A stretch of DNA of 64,000 nucleotides from Aphelocoma coerulescens (taxonomy: Eukaryota > Chordata > Aves > Passeriformes > Corvidae). The notes beneath the pieces were generated by a model. The model was not told the DNA's origin. It made no database searches and saw only the letters and a list, made by a program, of their open reading frames with translations. The DNA lies in NCBI RefSeq assembly GCF_041296385.1, contig NW_027184084.1:1426001-1490000 (forward strand). Reading direction: 5' to 3'. Of the stretch, positions 10,922-21,053 are shown in pieces; within the stretch, counting starts at the first letter, position 1, and the number at the start of each line of letters is the position of its first letter. Made by a program: the position numbers and the translations under genes.

Positions 10922-11673
10922 CTACACACTGTTCTCACCTAAGATTAGGTCTCCTTGTGGTACACAATGGGTTTCCCCATCTTTCTGCATTACCCACCAA
11001 GTGTAACCAGGTCCTTGAGAAAAGACAATCCCACGGATGGGTTTGCCTTTTCCTGAGGTAGGATTAATCCAAACAGTCTTTCCTAAAATACCTCTCAGGT
11101 GTACCACAGGGACTCCATCCACTGTGTGCAAGGGTTCAGACTCGGCAGGACCAGCTCGACTGATGGACCCTCGGGTATTGACCGTCCAGGTGGCCTTTGC
11201 TAAGTTCACTTCCCAGATTTTGAAGGTCCCCCCACCAAGAGCCTTTATAGTGGTTTTAAGTAGTCCATTGCAACGTTCAACTTTTCCAGCAGCTGGTGCA
11301 TGATAAGGAATATGATATATCCATTCGATACCATGTTCTCTGGCCCAGGTGTTGAGAAGCTGCTCTTAAAATGAATCCCGTTGTCTGACTCAATCCTGTC
11401 AGGGGTGCCATGTCTCCACAGGACTTGCTTTTCCAGGCCCAAGATGGTGTGCCGGGCTGTAGCATGAGGCACAGGGTAGGTCTCCAGCCATCCTGTGGTT
11501 GCTTCAACCATGGTCAACACGTAGCACTTGCCTTGGCGGGTTTGGGGAAGGGTGATGTAATCAACTTGCCAGGCTTCCCCATACCTGTACTTTGACCATT
11601 GTCCACCATACCACAGGGGCTCCACCCGCTTGGCCTGTTTAATTGCAGTACAGGTCTCACAACTGTGGATGAC
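10922..11673 (-). pseudogene. pol: ERVL#2 integrase
   Basis: Minus strand, frames at 11625-11245 and 11209-10922. Core motifs seen are WQVDYITLP (first Asp), RIESDNGIHF (second Asp), then a degraded region before the Glu, and a C-terminal domain with VDGVPVVHLRGILGK and WWVMQKDGETH. Frameshifts near 11345 and 11230 break it. It follows RNase H and precedes the 3' LTR with no env, as expected for ERVL-like elements. Confidence 0.75.
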
Positions 11674-12312
11674 CTATGAGATGCTGTCCATGGTAAGGTC
11701 CACCCCTCGGTCACGGGCCCATCGGTATGTTGCATCTCTCCCCTGCTGACCAGAGGCATCATGGGCCCAATGAGCTAGGAATAATTCTCTCTTGTGCTGC
11801 CAGTCCAGATCCACCTGTGATACTTTCACCTTGGCAGCTCGGTCCACCTGCTCGTTGTTGCGATGTTCTTCATTAGCCCGACTCTTGGGTACGTGCGCAT
11901 CCACGTGTCGAACCTTCACGGTCAGCTTCTCTACTCGGGCAGCGATGTCCTGCCAAATCTCAGCGGCCCAGATGGCTTTCCCTCTGCGCTGCCAGTTGGC
12001 CTTTCTCCAGCAAACCAGCCATCCCCACAGAGCATTAGCTACCATCCACGAGTCGGTGTAGAGAGAGAGCCTCGGCCACTTCTCTCGTTCAGCAATATCC
12101 AAAGCCAGCTGGACGGCTTTAAGCTCTGCAACCTGACTGGATCCACCTTGTCCCTCGGTAGCTTGTGCAACTTGCCGTGTGGGGCTCCATACTGCAGCTT
12201 TCCACTTCCTGTTAGTGCCTACAATTCGGCAGGAACCATCAGTGAAGAGGGCATAACGTCTTTCAGTCTCCGGTACCTCATTATATGGTGGGGCTTCCTC
12301 AGCGTGAGTCAC
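11674..12312 (-). pseudogene. pol: ERVL#2 RNase H and integrase zinc domain
   Basis: Contains YALFTDGSCRI (first Asp), AELKAVQLALD (Glu), LYTDSWMVANALWGWL (second Asp) and VRHVDAHVPKSRANEEH, the usual RNase H order. It continues into the HH part of an integrase zinc domain (HWAHDASGQQGRDAT) and stops at a mutation in DSIS-stop. About 213 codons are open. It is part of the minus-strand ERVL#2 pol. Confidence 0.78.
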
Positions 12313-12349
12313 TTGCTCTTCCTCTTCTTCAGAAGATAATCCAAAAGTC

Positions 12350-13599
12350 TCACCTTAAAGCCAGTTTGTTATAATTTCCAGGATCCCAGGGCGATTCGGG
12401 TTTCCAATAGGGGCATGCTGCATGATGAGAGCAATCCATTTGCTCCATGTGGTGTCGGTGGCGTGATGCGTAGAAGGAACCTTTCCCTTGAACATCCACC
12501 CCAGCACCGGTAGTCAGGGTGCAAGGAGCAATTGTGCTTCTGTGCCGATTACCTCTGAGGCACATTGGACTCCTTCATAGGCGGCCAAGATTTCCTTCTC
12601 TGTGGGAGTGTAGTTGGCTTCAGATCCTCTGTAGCTTCGGCTCCAGAATCCCAGCGGTCGGCCACAAATCTCACCAGGCACCTTCTGCCAGAGGCTCCAG
12701 GACAGACCATTGTTCCCGGCTGCTGAGTAGAGCATGTTCTTCACCTCTGGTCCTGTCCTGACCGGGCCAAGGGCTACAGCTTGAGAGATTTCCTGCTTGA
12801 TCTGGGTGAAGGCTTTTTGCTGTTCTGGGCCCCAGTGGAAATCGTTCTTCTTGCGGGTAACCAGGTAGAGAGGGCTCATGATCTGGCTGTACTTGGGAAT
12901 GTGCATTCTCCAAAAACCTATGGCGCCTAGGAAAGCTTGTGTTTCCTTCTTGCTGGTCGGTGGAGATATCGCAGTGATCTTATTGATGACCTCAGTGGGA
13001 ATCTGATGTTGTCCATCTTGCCACTTTACTCCCAGGAACTGGATCTCTCGGGCAGGTCCCATGACTTTGCTCCTTTTGATGGCAAAGCCGGCTTCCAGGA
13101 GAATCTGGATGATTTTCTCTCCTTTCTCAAATACTTCCTTTGCTGTGTTTCCCCACACGATGATGTCATAGATGTATTGCAGATGTTCTGGAGTCTCACC
13201 CTTTTCCAATGCGGTCTGGATCAGTCCGTGGCAAATGGTGGGACTGTGCTTCCACCCCTGGGGCAGTCGGTTCCAGGTGTATTGCACACCCTTCCAGGTG
13301 AAAGCAAACTGAGGCCTGCATTCGGCTGCCAAAGGAATGGAGAAGGAGGCATTGGCAATGTCAGTAGTGGAATACCACTTCGCTGCTTTGGACTCCAGCT
13401 CGTACTGAAGTTCCAACATGTCCAGCACAGCAGCGCTCAATGGAGGCGTGACCTCATTCAGGCCACGGTAGTCCACCGTCAGTCTCCATTCTCCGCTGGA
13501 CTTACGGACTGGCCATATAGGGCTGTTGAAAGGTGAATGGGCCTTGCTGACCACCCCTTGGCTCTCCAGTTTACGAATCATCTCATGGACGGGAACCAC
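12350..13599 (-). pseudogene. pol: ERVL#2 reverse transcriptase with altered YIDD motif
   Basis: A 361-codon open frame (13599-12514). Motifs: VPVHEMIRKLESQGVVSK start, SPIWPVRKSSGEWRLTVDYR, TTDIANASFSIPLA (palm Asp), FAFTWKGVQYTWNRLPQGWKHSP, then QYIYDIIVWGNT, where ERVL#3 has QYIDDIIVWGNT. The first Asp of the catalytic pair is therefore Tyr, which should abolish polymerisation. The thumb (AFLGAIGFWRMHIP) and connection follow. Sequence 12513-12350 is the degraded connection to RNase H. Confidence 0.82.
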
Positions 13600-13617
13600 A
13601 GAGTCTCTGTCGGTGCG

Positions 13618-14055
13618 CTATTGCCGACGGTGCACTGTTGCTGTGGCGATTGGTACCTGTTGTTCTTCAACTCTTAGCAGTCCCACGGCAGAGGGGTCAT
13701 CTGAGAGGCCAGGCAATGTGCTCGGTTGTCTGATATCTTCTGTCTCCACAGCAGCTATTCCAAAAGCCCAACGATGTCCTTTTGGGTCCTTGAAATATCC
13801 ATTTCTGAGATAGTCTATGCCGAGAATGCACGGGGCCTCCGGGCCAGTCACGATGCGGTGTTTCTGCCACTCGTTCCCAGTTAAACTCACTTCAGCTTCC
13901 AGTACAGTCAGCTGCTGGGATCCTCCTGTCACCCCAGAAATAGAAATGGGTTCTGTTCCCACATACCTTGATGGCATCAGAGTACATTGAGCGCCTGTGT
14001 CGACCAAAGCCGTGTATTTTTGTGGGTCAGATGTGCCAGGCCATCGGATCCACAC
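13618..14055 (-). CDS. pro: ERVL#2 retroviral aspartic protease region
   Basis: Open frame of 145 codons. It starts WIRWPGTSDPQKY and has ALVDTGAQCTLMPSRYVG, the DTG active site, then PCILGIDYLRNGYF (the flap and second-hydrophobic-strand region) and GLLRVEEQQVPIATA. It lies between gag and RT on the minus strand. Protease from ERVL-like elements is usually translated within gag-pro-pol, so the internal Met used for the boundaries is arbitrary. Confidence 0.72.
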   Translation of the reverse strand: MWIRWPGTSDPQKYTALVDTGAQCTLMPSRYVGTEPISISGVTGGSQQLTVLEAEVSLTGNEWQKHRIVTGPEAPCILGIDYLRNGYFKDPKGHRWAFGIAAVETEDIRQPSTLPGLSDDPSAVGLLRVEEQQVPIATATVHRRQ

Positions 14056-14421
14056 AGTCCAAAAGACCCGATTATCCCTTTCCTCTACCTGGCTAGAGGC
14101 AGGGCCCCTCTATTCCTGGTCATGGTGCATGTTGCTCCCTTCTGGTGAATATGTTCCTGAGGTCCCTTCAAGAGGATCAGTCATGTTATCATTCCTATAC
14201 CGTCTGGAGTTCTGTGTGCGAGAGACCGGAGCAGTGTTGACTCTAGATGCGCTTCTTGTGGTAGTTGTCCCTCTTTTTAGTTCACGTACCCTGGCTGCTA
14301 AGGAGGAGGTGGGTTTTCCATGCCACTCACTCATGTCTTCTCCATGTTCCTGAAGGAAAAACCAGAGATTACCTCGTGGGGTGTATCCTCTCTCCCTTGT
14401 TGGGGGATGCCAGCTCCTAAT
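14056..14421 (-). pseudogene. gag: ERVL#2 gag C-terminal part
   Basis: The minus strand reads RGYTPRGNLWFFLQEHGEDM, then GKPTSSLAARVRELKRG, matching the gag C-terminus of ERVL#3 (31186-30870). Its upstream part lies at 21977-23424. The two halves were separated by the beta provirus, whose duplication CTAAT (14417-14421 and 21977-21981) lies inside this gag. No zinc knuckle is seen, as usual for ERVL-type Gag. Confidence 0.7.
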
Positions 14422-15027
14422 TGTGGGAGTGTGTTTGTTTAGTTCAGTCCGGGTCTCCCCTCTATGTTCTGTAAGTTTGGTGTACCCCAGTTGGCACCCC
14501 CCCCGTTTTATTTAAATCACCCTGTCTGTCATTTTTATCTCCTCCCAGGACCCTGTCTGTCACTCTGCCACCCCTCCCAGGCTTCTGGAAAGTTCTAGCC
14601 AGGGGGCCAGGTGATTAGTCCTGGGAAAGGAGTCCCTCCCTTCCCCTGTTATAGTTGGTTCCCTTATGTGTCCCTAGTTCTGCTTGCCGCACCCTTCCCT
14701 TCCCTGGTTGGTTGTTCTGTACACCCCCCCCCCCCCCATGCCCCCCCCGCCATAAAATGCCCTGGCGCGCGATCTGCAGGTGCTCTGGGTTGGGCACCCC
14801 TGGTGGTTGAGGTCCCCCTGTTCGGAGGACCAATAAACTTTCTGGATTTAACCCAACTCTGAGCCTGCCCCCTTTCCTCCGCCGTCTGCCTTTAACGCCG
14901 CGGTCCCTTGGAAGGACCCACGAGCCAGACCTTTGATCCCTCCGATATCAGAGGCTGGCCCCCGTTGCCTGCTGTGTCCCGAGCTGACCGGGCTGAGTGG
15001 GAACTGTTCCCAGAGGACACAACGGCA
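14422..15027 (+). repeat. Beta provirus 5' LTR
   Basis: 606 bp, TGTGGGAGTG to ACAACGGCA. It contains a long C-tract (14726-14740), a promoter-like CCATAAAATGCC at about 14751, and AATAAAC at about 14833. The usual order U3, TATA-like box, R with polyadenylation signal, U5 is kept. Confidence 0.9.
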
Positions 15028-15030
15028 ATT

Positions 15031-15165
15031 TGGCGCCCAAGTGTGGGGCTGCCGTTCCATTGGACCACAAAGACAGCGTGGCGCCCAAGCGTGGGGTTCC
15101 TTGTTCTATCGGACCCCACGGAAGGGGTGTCCCCGGCAAAGGCAGCTTGGTGCCCGGGCGTGGGG
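15031..15165 (+). promoter_or_regulatory. Three tandem primer-binding-site copies
   Basis: Directly after the 5' LTR (3-nt gap) is TGGCGCCCAAGTGTGGGG (15031-15048), close to the site for tRNA-Lys(1,2). It is repeated as TGGCGCCCAAGCGTGGGG (15079-15096) and TGGTGCCCGGGCGTGGGG (15148-15165). The sequence after each copy is also similar (TTCCATTGGACC, TTCTATCGGACCCCACGG, TTCCATCAGACCCCACGG), so a 50-70 bp unit containing the site was duplicated in tandem. Confidence 0.8.
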
Positions 15166-15570
15166 CCCCGCTTCCATCAGACCCCACGGAAGGGACTGAT
15201 TGTTTCGGCAAGTGCGTCCTCGGGACGTCAAGCTACCCCAGCTGCAGCATGCTCCGTTTTAGTGAGCGGCGCGCCTGGGGTTGAGGACGGTAGCTTCGCC
15301 CGAGCCGCGAAGTCATTCTCGGCGGATGAATCGGATGCCTGGAGCGTGCCTGGAAGCCAGTCAGGTAAGTATTTTTCCCCGGGGGGGGAAAAACTTGCCT
15401 CAAATCCGGTAAAGGCTTTCGGAGGGACCAGGACGGTCCCTGGCTCTCGAAGAGCCGAACGTAGGCTGCGCAGCCCTGGAGCAAGCGCGGTTTGCTTGTC
15501 TCCGGTTGGTTTTTGGGAGACCGGCGTTCTAGGCTTTAAAGATTCAGCTCCATACGCTGTGCTTTTGGCT

Positions 15571-17403
15571 ATGGGCATCAAACTCTCCACAGCACAGACG
15601 GAGGCATTTCTCCAAGTTGCGGGACTCCTTCAGGGTGGGGGGATAAGTTTTTCAAAGGGATGTTTAAAACGGTTTATTCGGTGGCTGTTTCTGCACTTCC
15701 CTCAGTGCTCTCAGAGTTCGGTTTTGAGCGTTCCCCTCTGGAACGCCGCAGGAGAAAAGCTAGCGTGATCGAATTCTGCCAAAGGGAAAGATTTCTCTTT
15801 TCTGTATTTGCAGATTCTATCGGCGTTAGCTAAAAAAAGGGAGAGGGAAGGACAAACAGCCCCGAATTCCCCAGTTGTTACCCCTAACCCATCTCCCGAA
15901 CCCGTGTCCCCTCAAACGGGCATCCTGAGGAGAGCAACCCGCGATGCGCAGGGCTGCCACCGTCTCCCTGGCTTTCCTCGGGGTTCTCGGAGTCCCCGCT
16001 CAAACAGTCCCGGCCAGACTGCCCGAGGCTTATCCCGTTCCCCGACTTCCCCAGTTATCAGACCCCGAGTTCGGGTTAGTGATCCAGACAGTTCAGAAAA
16101 TGCCCTCCCTGCCCAAGGAAGACAAGATGGCAGGCGCCACGTGGAAGGGACCCCCTCTTGCCTTCCCCCGCGCTTTTCCACCCGAAATCCCTTTCTCCCG
16201 AGTCCCAACCCCTTTCGCCCCGACCCCTCCTACTCCCAAGCTGGTTCCACACCTCTTACCCCTCCTACCTGTCACCAGTGCGCGCCCCCGTGCTCCGCCC
16301 CCAGAAATCGCAGTTCCATGCCCGGCTGCCACCCACTTCCTGCTTCCGGTTCCCACGGTGTCTGGCCGGAAGGGGGGGGGCCCGAGGACCGGAACCCGGA
16401 ACTGGATCCCATTCCCTCGGCCGCTCCGGTTTTTTATCAGAGGTCCCGGAGAGGAGGAACAACCCATGTTATTTGGGAACCCCTCTCCCACCAAACAACA
16501 AAGGAACTCTGCAAGGCACAGAAGGAGTTTGGGAGAAAAAGCGAATATTTTCATGTCCTCTAAAAGGCAAATCTCTCCGGAGCAGTAATGACACCTTTCG
16601 ATCTGCATCAGCTTTTCTCATGCCTGCTTTCCTCAGCAGAGTTTCTGCTCTGGAAGGCAGCGTGGGAAAGGGAGCTCCGCAGACTCCTTCCAGCACTCTT
16701 GCAAGGTTCTGACACGGCCGTTGATGCCGACAATAAGGAATTTACCTTGGACCATCTAAGCAGCGAAGGAGATTGGGCTTTGGCGCCGAAGCAAGCTCAA
16801 GGCTTGCCTTTGGAGGTTCTGCAACAGGTCAAGGAAGCGGCCGGTAAGGCATTCCTTGGTCTGAGGCCTGATGTGCCTGCAGAATCCTACTCGCAGGTCC
16901 AGCAGCAACCCACTGAGTCGTTCCTAAAGTTTGTGGAGAGACTAACCCGAGCTGTAGAGTTGCAGGTCAAGCAGCCGGAGGCCAAGGAAGAGGTCATCAC
17001 AGAGATGGCTATGGTGAATGCCAACCCTCAATGCAAGGCAGCCATCCTGAGCCTCCCCCTGGACCCCCCGCCGACCATACAGACTATGTTAGAAGTTTGC
17101 GCTGCAAAGGCACCACTCCTGCAACCTACCAGCTCGGAGACACAGCGGCCCAGAGGAATGGCTTCAGTGGGAACAGCAACGCATCGCCCTGCAGCGGACC
17201 AGAGGAGGACCACGGGCCCGAACACCAAGCCACCTCCAACTGCAAACGGCCAAAAGCGAGCCCCGCAGGCCGGGAACACCTGCTTCCTCTGTGACCGGCC
17301 TGGACATTGGACAAGGGACTGCCCGCTCAAGTGGCAGTTCCAGCAATTTAAAAAGGAACATGAACCTGGGGGACAGGAGGGCCTTAAGCAACAAAAAAAC
17401 TGA
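15571..17403 (+). pseudogene. gag: Beta provirus gag (two in-frame stops)
   Basis: Starts MGIKLSTAQTEAF, with Gly at position 2 as for myristoylated matrix. The matrix frame stops at TGA 15766-15768, then the same frame continues through a Pro/Ser-rich region to a TAA at 16561-16563. After that an open capsid frame runs from MTPFDLHQLFSCLLS through a major homology region (QVQQQPTESFLKFVERL). Nucleocapsid has one zinc knuckle, CFLCDRPGHWTRDC (about 17281-17322). All parts are in one frame, so only two point changes break it. It ends at a canonical frameshift site. Confidence 0.85.
17394..17400 (+). promoter_or_regulatory. gag-pro -1 ribosomal frameshift site A AAA AAC
   Basis: The heptamer AAAAAAC lies in the gag frame as A AAA AAC, directly followed by the gag stop TGA (17401-17403). 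A -1 shift here enters the open frame that carries pro-pol. Downstream DNA is very GC-rich (GGGGAGCCCGCGCCCGCCC), suitable for a stimulatory stem or pseudoknot. This is the classical betaretroviral gag-pro arrangement. Confidence 0.85.
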
Positions 17404-18180
17404 ATGGGGAGCCCGCGCCCGCCCTGCGTGAAGACAAAAAAGGGACGGGACGCGAGGGGGAGGGGAAACTCAAAGAGGCAAAACTACCAGACATGACCTT
17501 AAAACCGGATTTGACTTCCTTTTCTGATGGTTCTTTCAGGTTGCAGCTGTTGACACCGCTCCACCTAAAGACCAGCGAGTGGCATACCGCACCGGTAAGC
17601 ACTGGTGGTGAGCTGTGGGCAGAAGACCAAAGCCCTGACAGGTATGTCATAGTCGGAAGTGTTACCTGCACACCACAAGAGATCGAAGTCGCTCCGGGAC
17701 TAATGACATCTAGTCCCGAAGGACCTGTTCTCTGGCTGCGCTGTGCCCACCCACCTCTGTTCCTGCCCAGAGGGCAGACAGTCGCCCAGGCTGTCCCTGT
17801 GGAAAGGCCACACCCAACGGTGTGTGCCACACATGTTATAGGGACAGAGAAGCCTCGGGTAGGCTGCAAGGTCAACAGAGGGGAGGAAGTCCTGCACCTC
17901 AGAGGGCTTCTGGACACAGGGGCAGATGTGACGATCATTCCCACATGAGAATGGCCGGCACAATGGGAATTGCAGAACGTGGCTGGACACGTGCAAGGTG
18001 TTGGGGGCATTCAATAGGCCAAACAGTCAAAGAGCATCGTGCAAATCAAGGGACCGAGCGGACAATTGGCAAACATACGTCCGTTCGTATTAGACTACAA
18101 GGAACCCCTCTTGGGGAGAGACCTCATGCAGCAGTGGGGAGTCACAATTGACCTACCTGACCCCCCGAAAAATTTTTGGG
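17400..18180 (+). pseudogene. pro: Beta provirus pro, possibly with degenerate dUTPase-like N-terminus
   Basis: The -1 frame is open from the slippery site to a TGA at 17946-17948. It includes LTPLHLKTSEWHTAPVSTG and FLPRGQTVAQAVPV, weakly reminiscent of a betaretroviral dUTPase, then the protease active site LLDTGADVTII. The same frame continues after the TGA with protease-like residues (VAGHVQGVGG), meets a TAG at 18015-18017, then reads [13 protein letters not shown] and [11 protein letters not shown], the protease C-terminus. The dUTPase assignment is tentative; the protease is clear. Confidence 0.7.
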
Positions 18181-19496
18181 TTGCGGCCACTGAAGAGCGC
18201 CCTACTCAAAAACTAAATTGGAAAACTGATCACCCCATTTGGGTGGAGCAGTGGTCGCTCTATGGTGAGAAGTTGAAGGCGCTCGAGAAGCTCGTGGAGG
18301 AGCAACTTGAAAAGGGGAATATCGTGGAATCCAACAGCCCCTGGAATTACCCTGTCTTTGTTATCAAAAAGCCTAACAAAGACAAATGGCGGCTCCTCCA
18401 GGACCTTCGTCAAATTAACAATGTTATTGAGGACATGGGCTCTTTCCAACCAGGGATGCCATCCCCAACGATGCTCCCTCAAAATTGGAATCTGGCAGTA
18501 ATTGATATTAAAGACTGCTTTTTCCAAATTCCCCTGCACCCTGACGATGCCCCGCGTTTTGCCTTCTCGATTCCTGTTATCAATCGAGAAGCCCCAAGGA
18601 AAAGATACCATTGGAAGGTGTTGCCACAGGGTATGAAGAACAGCCCGACCATCTGCCAATGGTATGTCTCTTCCTTGCTTGCCCCAGTTCGCGCAGCAGC
18701 AAAAGAGGCCATCATCTTCCATTATATGGATGATGTCCTTGTGTGTGCCCCCGACAATGACATGCTTGCCAGTGTGCTTGACCTGACAATCAATGCATTG
18801 GTTGCTGCAGGGTTCGAGCTCCAAGAGGAAAAGATTCAACGGATGCCACCTTGGAAGTACCTGGGCCTACAAATTACAAAGCGGACCATTGTGCCGCAAA
18901 AATTGGCTATCAATACCAACATCAAGACTCTGGCAGATGTCCACCAGCTGTGTGGGTCTTTAAATTGGGTGAGGCCATGGCTGGGCCTGTCCAACGAAGA
19001 CCTAGCCCCCCTTTTTGATTTACTAAAAGGGGGAGAGGAGCTTAGTTCTCCCCGGACACTCACCCCAGAGGTGCAAACAGCTCTGGAGAGAGTGCAACAT
19101 CTAATGTCCACCAGGCAGGCAAGCAGGTATAGGCCTGACTTGCCATTCAAATTCATCATCCTGGGTAATCTGCCACACTTGCACGGGGTTGTCTTCCAAT
19201 GGGAAGACAACAAAAAGAAGAGCAAAAAGGACCATGACCGGAGGGATCCCCTCTTAATTATAGAGTGGGTATTTCTCAGTCACCATCGGTCCAAGAGGAT
19301 GACACAGCCACAAGAGCTGATGGCTGAACTGATCCAGAAGGCTAGGATCCGGATCAGAGAGTTATCAGGATGTGACTTCGACTGCATCCACGTGCCAATT
19401 AGGACAAAAACGAGCCAAATTACTAAGGCGATGTTGGAGAGTCTGCTTCAAGATTGTGAAGCATTACAGTTTGCTCTGGAGGGCTACACAGGCTAA
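18181..19496 (+). CDS. pol: Beta provirus reverse transcriptase
   Basis: An open frame (485 codons from 18039) with [59 protein letters not shown] (palm Asp), [16 protein letters not shown] and [11 protein letters not shown], the catalytic YMDD. Thumb and connection follow. Pro and pol lie in the same frame, so no second frameshift is needed, unlike typical betaretroviruses. The frame ends at TAA 19494-19496 directly after LEGYTG, at the RT connection, and RNase H continues beyond it. Confidence 0.88.
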
Positions 19497-20861
19497 ATTT
19501 CCTTGCATAGGCCAGCCCACAAAATATTCAATTTGGAGATTCTTTTCGAATTAAATACAAAAAGTGTTCAGAGCAAAGAACCTTTAAAGGCCTTGACAGT
19601 TTTTACTGACGCGTCCGGTCCCAAAAGTCCGTGGTGGCTTGGAAAAACGCCCAAACTCAGCGGTGGGAGGCTGACATCAAAGAGGTAGAAGGATCGCCTC
19701 AAGTTGCTGAGTTGGACGCAGTCATCAGGGCTTTCGAAAGGTTCCCCGAACCCCTAAATTTGGTAACAGACTCTGCATATGTTGCAGGGGTAGTCTCCAG
19801 AGCCGAGCACGCCATTTTGCGTGAAGTCTCCAACATGGCCTTATATGAGTTGCTCTCAAAGTTAATAAATCTGGTCTCCCACCGAGAGCAACCATTTTAC
19901 GTGATGCACGTCAGGTCACACACGGACCTGCCCGGGTTCATCGCAGAAGGCAACAGGAGGGCAGATGCCCTCGCTGCGCCAGCTGCGATGGCCCGGACTC
20001 CAAACGTGTTTAAGCAGGCGAAAATCAGCCATCAGCTGTTCCATCAGAACGCTCCTGCCCTGGTTCGTCAATTCAATCTAAAGCACGACCAGGCCAGGGC
20101 GATTGTGGCTGCATGTCCAGAATGCCACCAGCTAGCTCTTCCTGCCATTAGTACTGGTGCAAACCCCCGTGGACTTAACAGCTGTGAAGTCTGGCAGATG
20201 GACGTGACGCATGTTGCTTCATTCGGCAGAATGAAGTACGTGCATGTGTCAGTTGATACCTTCTCGGGAGCAGTTTTTGCCTCTGCCCACACGGGAAAAG
20301 GCCAGCGATGTGCAAAAGCACCTAGTGCAGGCATTCGCTACCCTGGGCATCCCCAAAGTCATCAAAACGGACAATGGCCCAGCATATACGTCCAAGGAGT
20401 TCAGGAGCTTCCTGCAGCAATGGGGAATAGAACACAAGACTGGCATCCCCTATTCCCCGACAGGTCAAGCCATTGTAGAGAGGGCCCACCAAAACATCAA
20501 AAGAATGCTCCAGCGTCAGTGCTCCTCCAAAAAGCTAGAGTCACCTGCTGTCAGGCTCTCAAAGGCATTGTTCACCCTGAATTTCCTCAACTGTGCCTTT
20601 GAGAACCTGAACCCACCAATCGTGCAGCACTTTGGGCGGTCTCAGCAGTTGCAAGTGAAAGAAAGGTCTCCGGTGTGGGTTAAAGACCCGGAGACTAGGG
20701 AGATACAAGGGCCTTATGAACTAGTTACCTGGGGGAAAGGGTACGCATGTGTATCCACCCCCGAGGGCCCTAGGTGGATCCCATCAAAGTGGGTGAAACC
20801 ATGTATCTCCCAGACCGTCAGGAAGGGAGATCAAATACCCCCCAAGACCGGGGTAGGTTAG
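19497..20861 (+). pseudogene. pol: Beta provirus RNase H and integrase (two frame changes)
   Basis: RNase H begins in the RT frame (ALTVFTDASG). The frame changes near 19630, then an open stretch carries AELDAVIRAFERF, LVTDSAYVAGV and MHVRSHTDLPGF. Integrase follows: zinc domain HQLFHQNAPAL with CPECHQ, and core WQMDVTHV. A second frame change occurs near 20300, then VIKTDNGPAYTS, YSPTGQAIVERAH, and a C-terminal domain with GPYELVTWGKGYACVST. All catalytic residues are recognisable; two small indels inactivate it. Confidence 0.85.
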
Positions 20862-21040
20862 TCGTGTGCCTCTCTGAGCCCCGAGCCCCAAGTTTATCCC
20901 AGTTGTTATCCCCAGTTTCAACCTTATTTTTCTAAGTTGTGTTTTAGTTTGGAGACACCAGAGATGACGTGGTTTGGGGACCTGTACCCAGACTCAGAGT
21001 ACTGTCCCCAACCCGGATTCATGTCATCTTAAAAAAAACA

Positions 21041-21053
21041 AAAAAGGAGGAGA
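21041..21053 (+). promoter_or_regulatory. Beta provirus polypurine tract
   Basis: AAAAAGGAGGAGA lies immediately before the 3' LTR TGTGGGAG. It is preceded by an A-rich run. This is the expected plus-strand primer position. Confidence 0.8.

Noticed and set aside
14908..15570. Open frame upstream of beta gag, continuous with it
   Set aside because: It covers LTR U5 and the primer-site array, which are noncoding leader. The gag start MGIKLS at 15571 has a myristoylation-type beginning.
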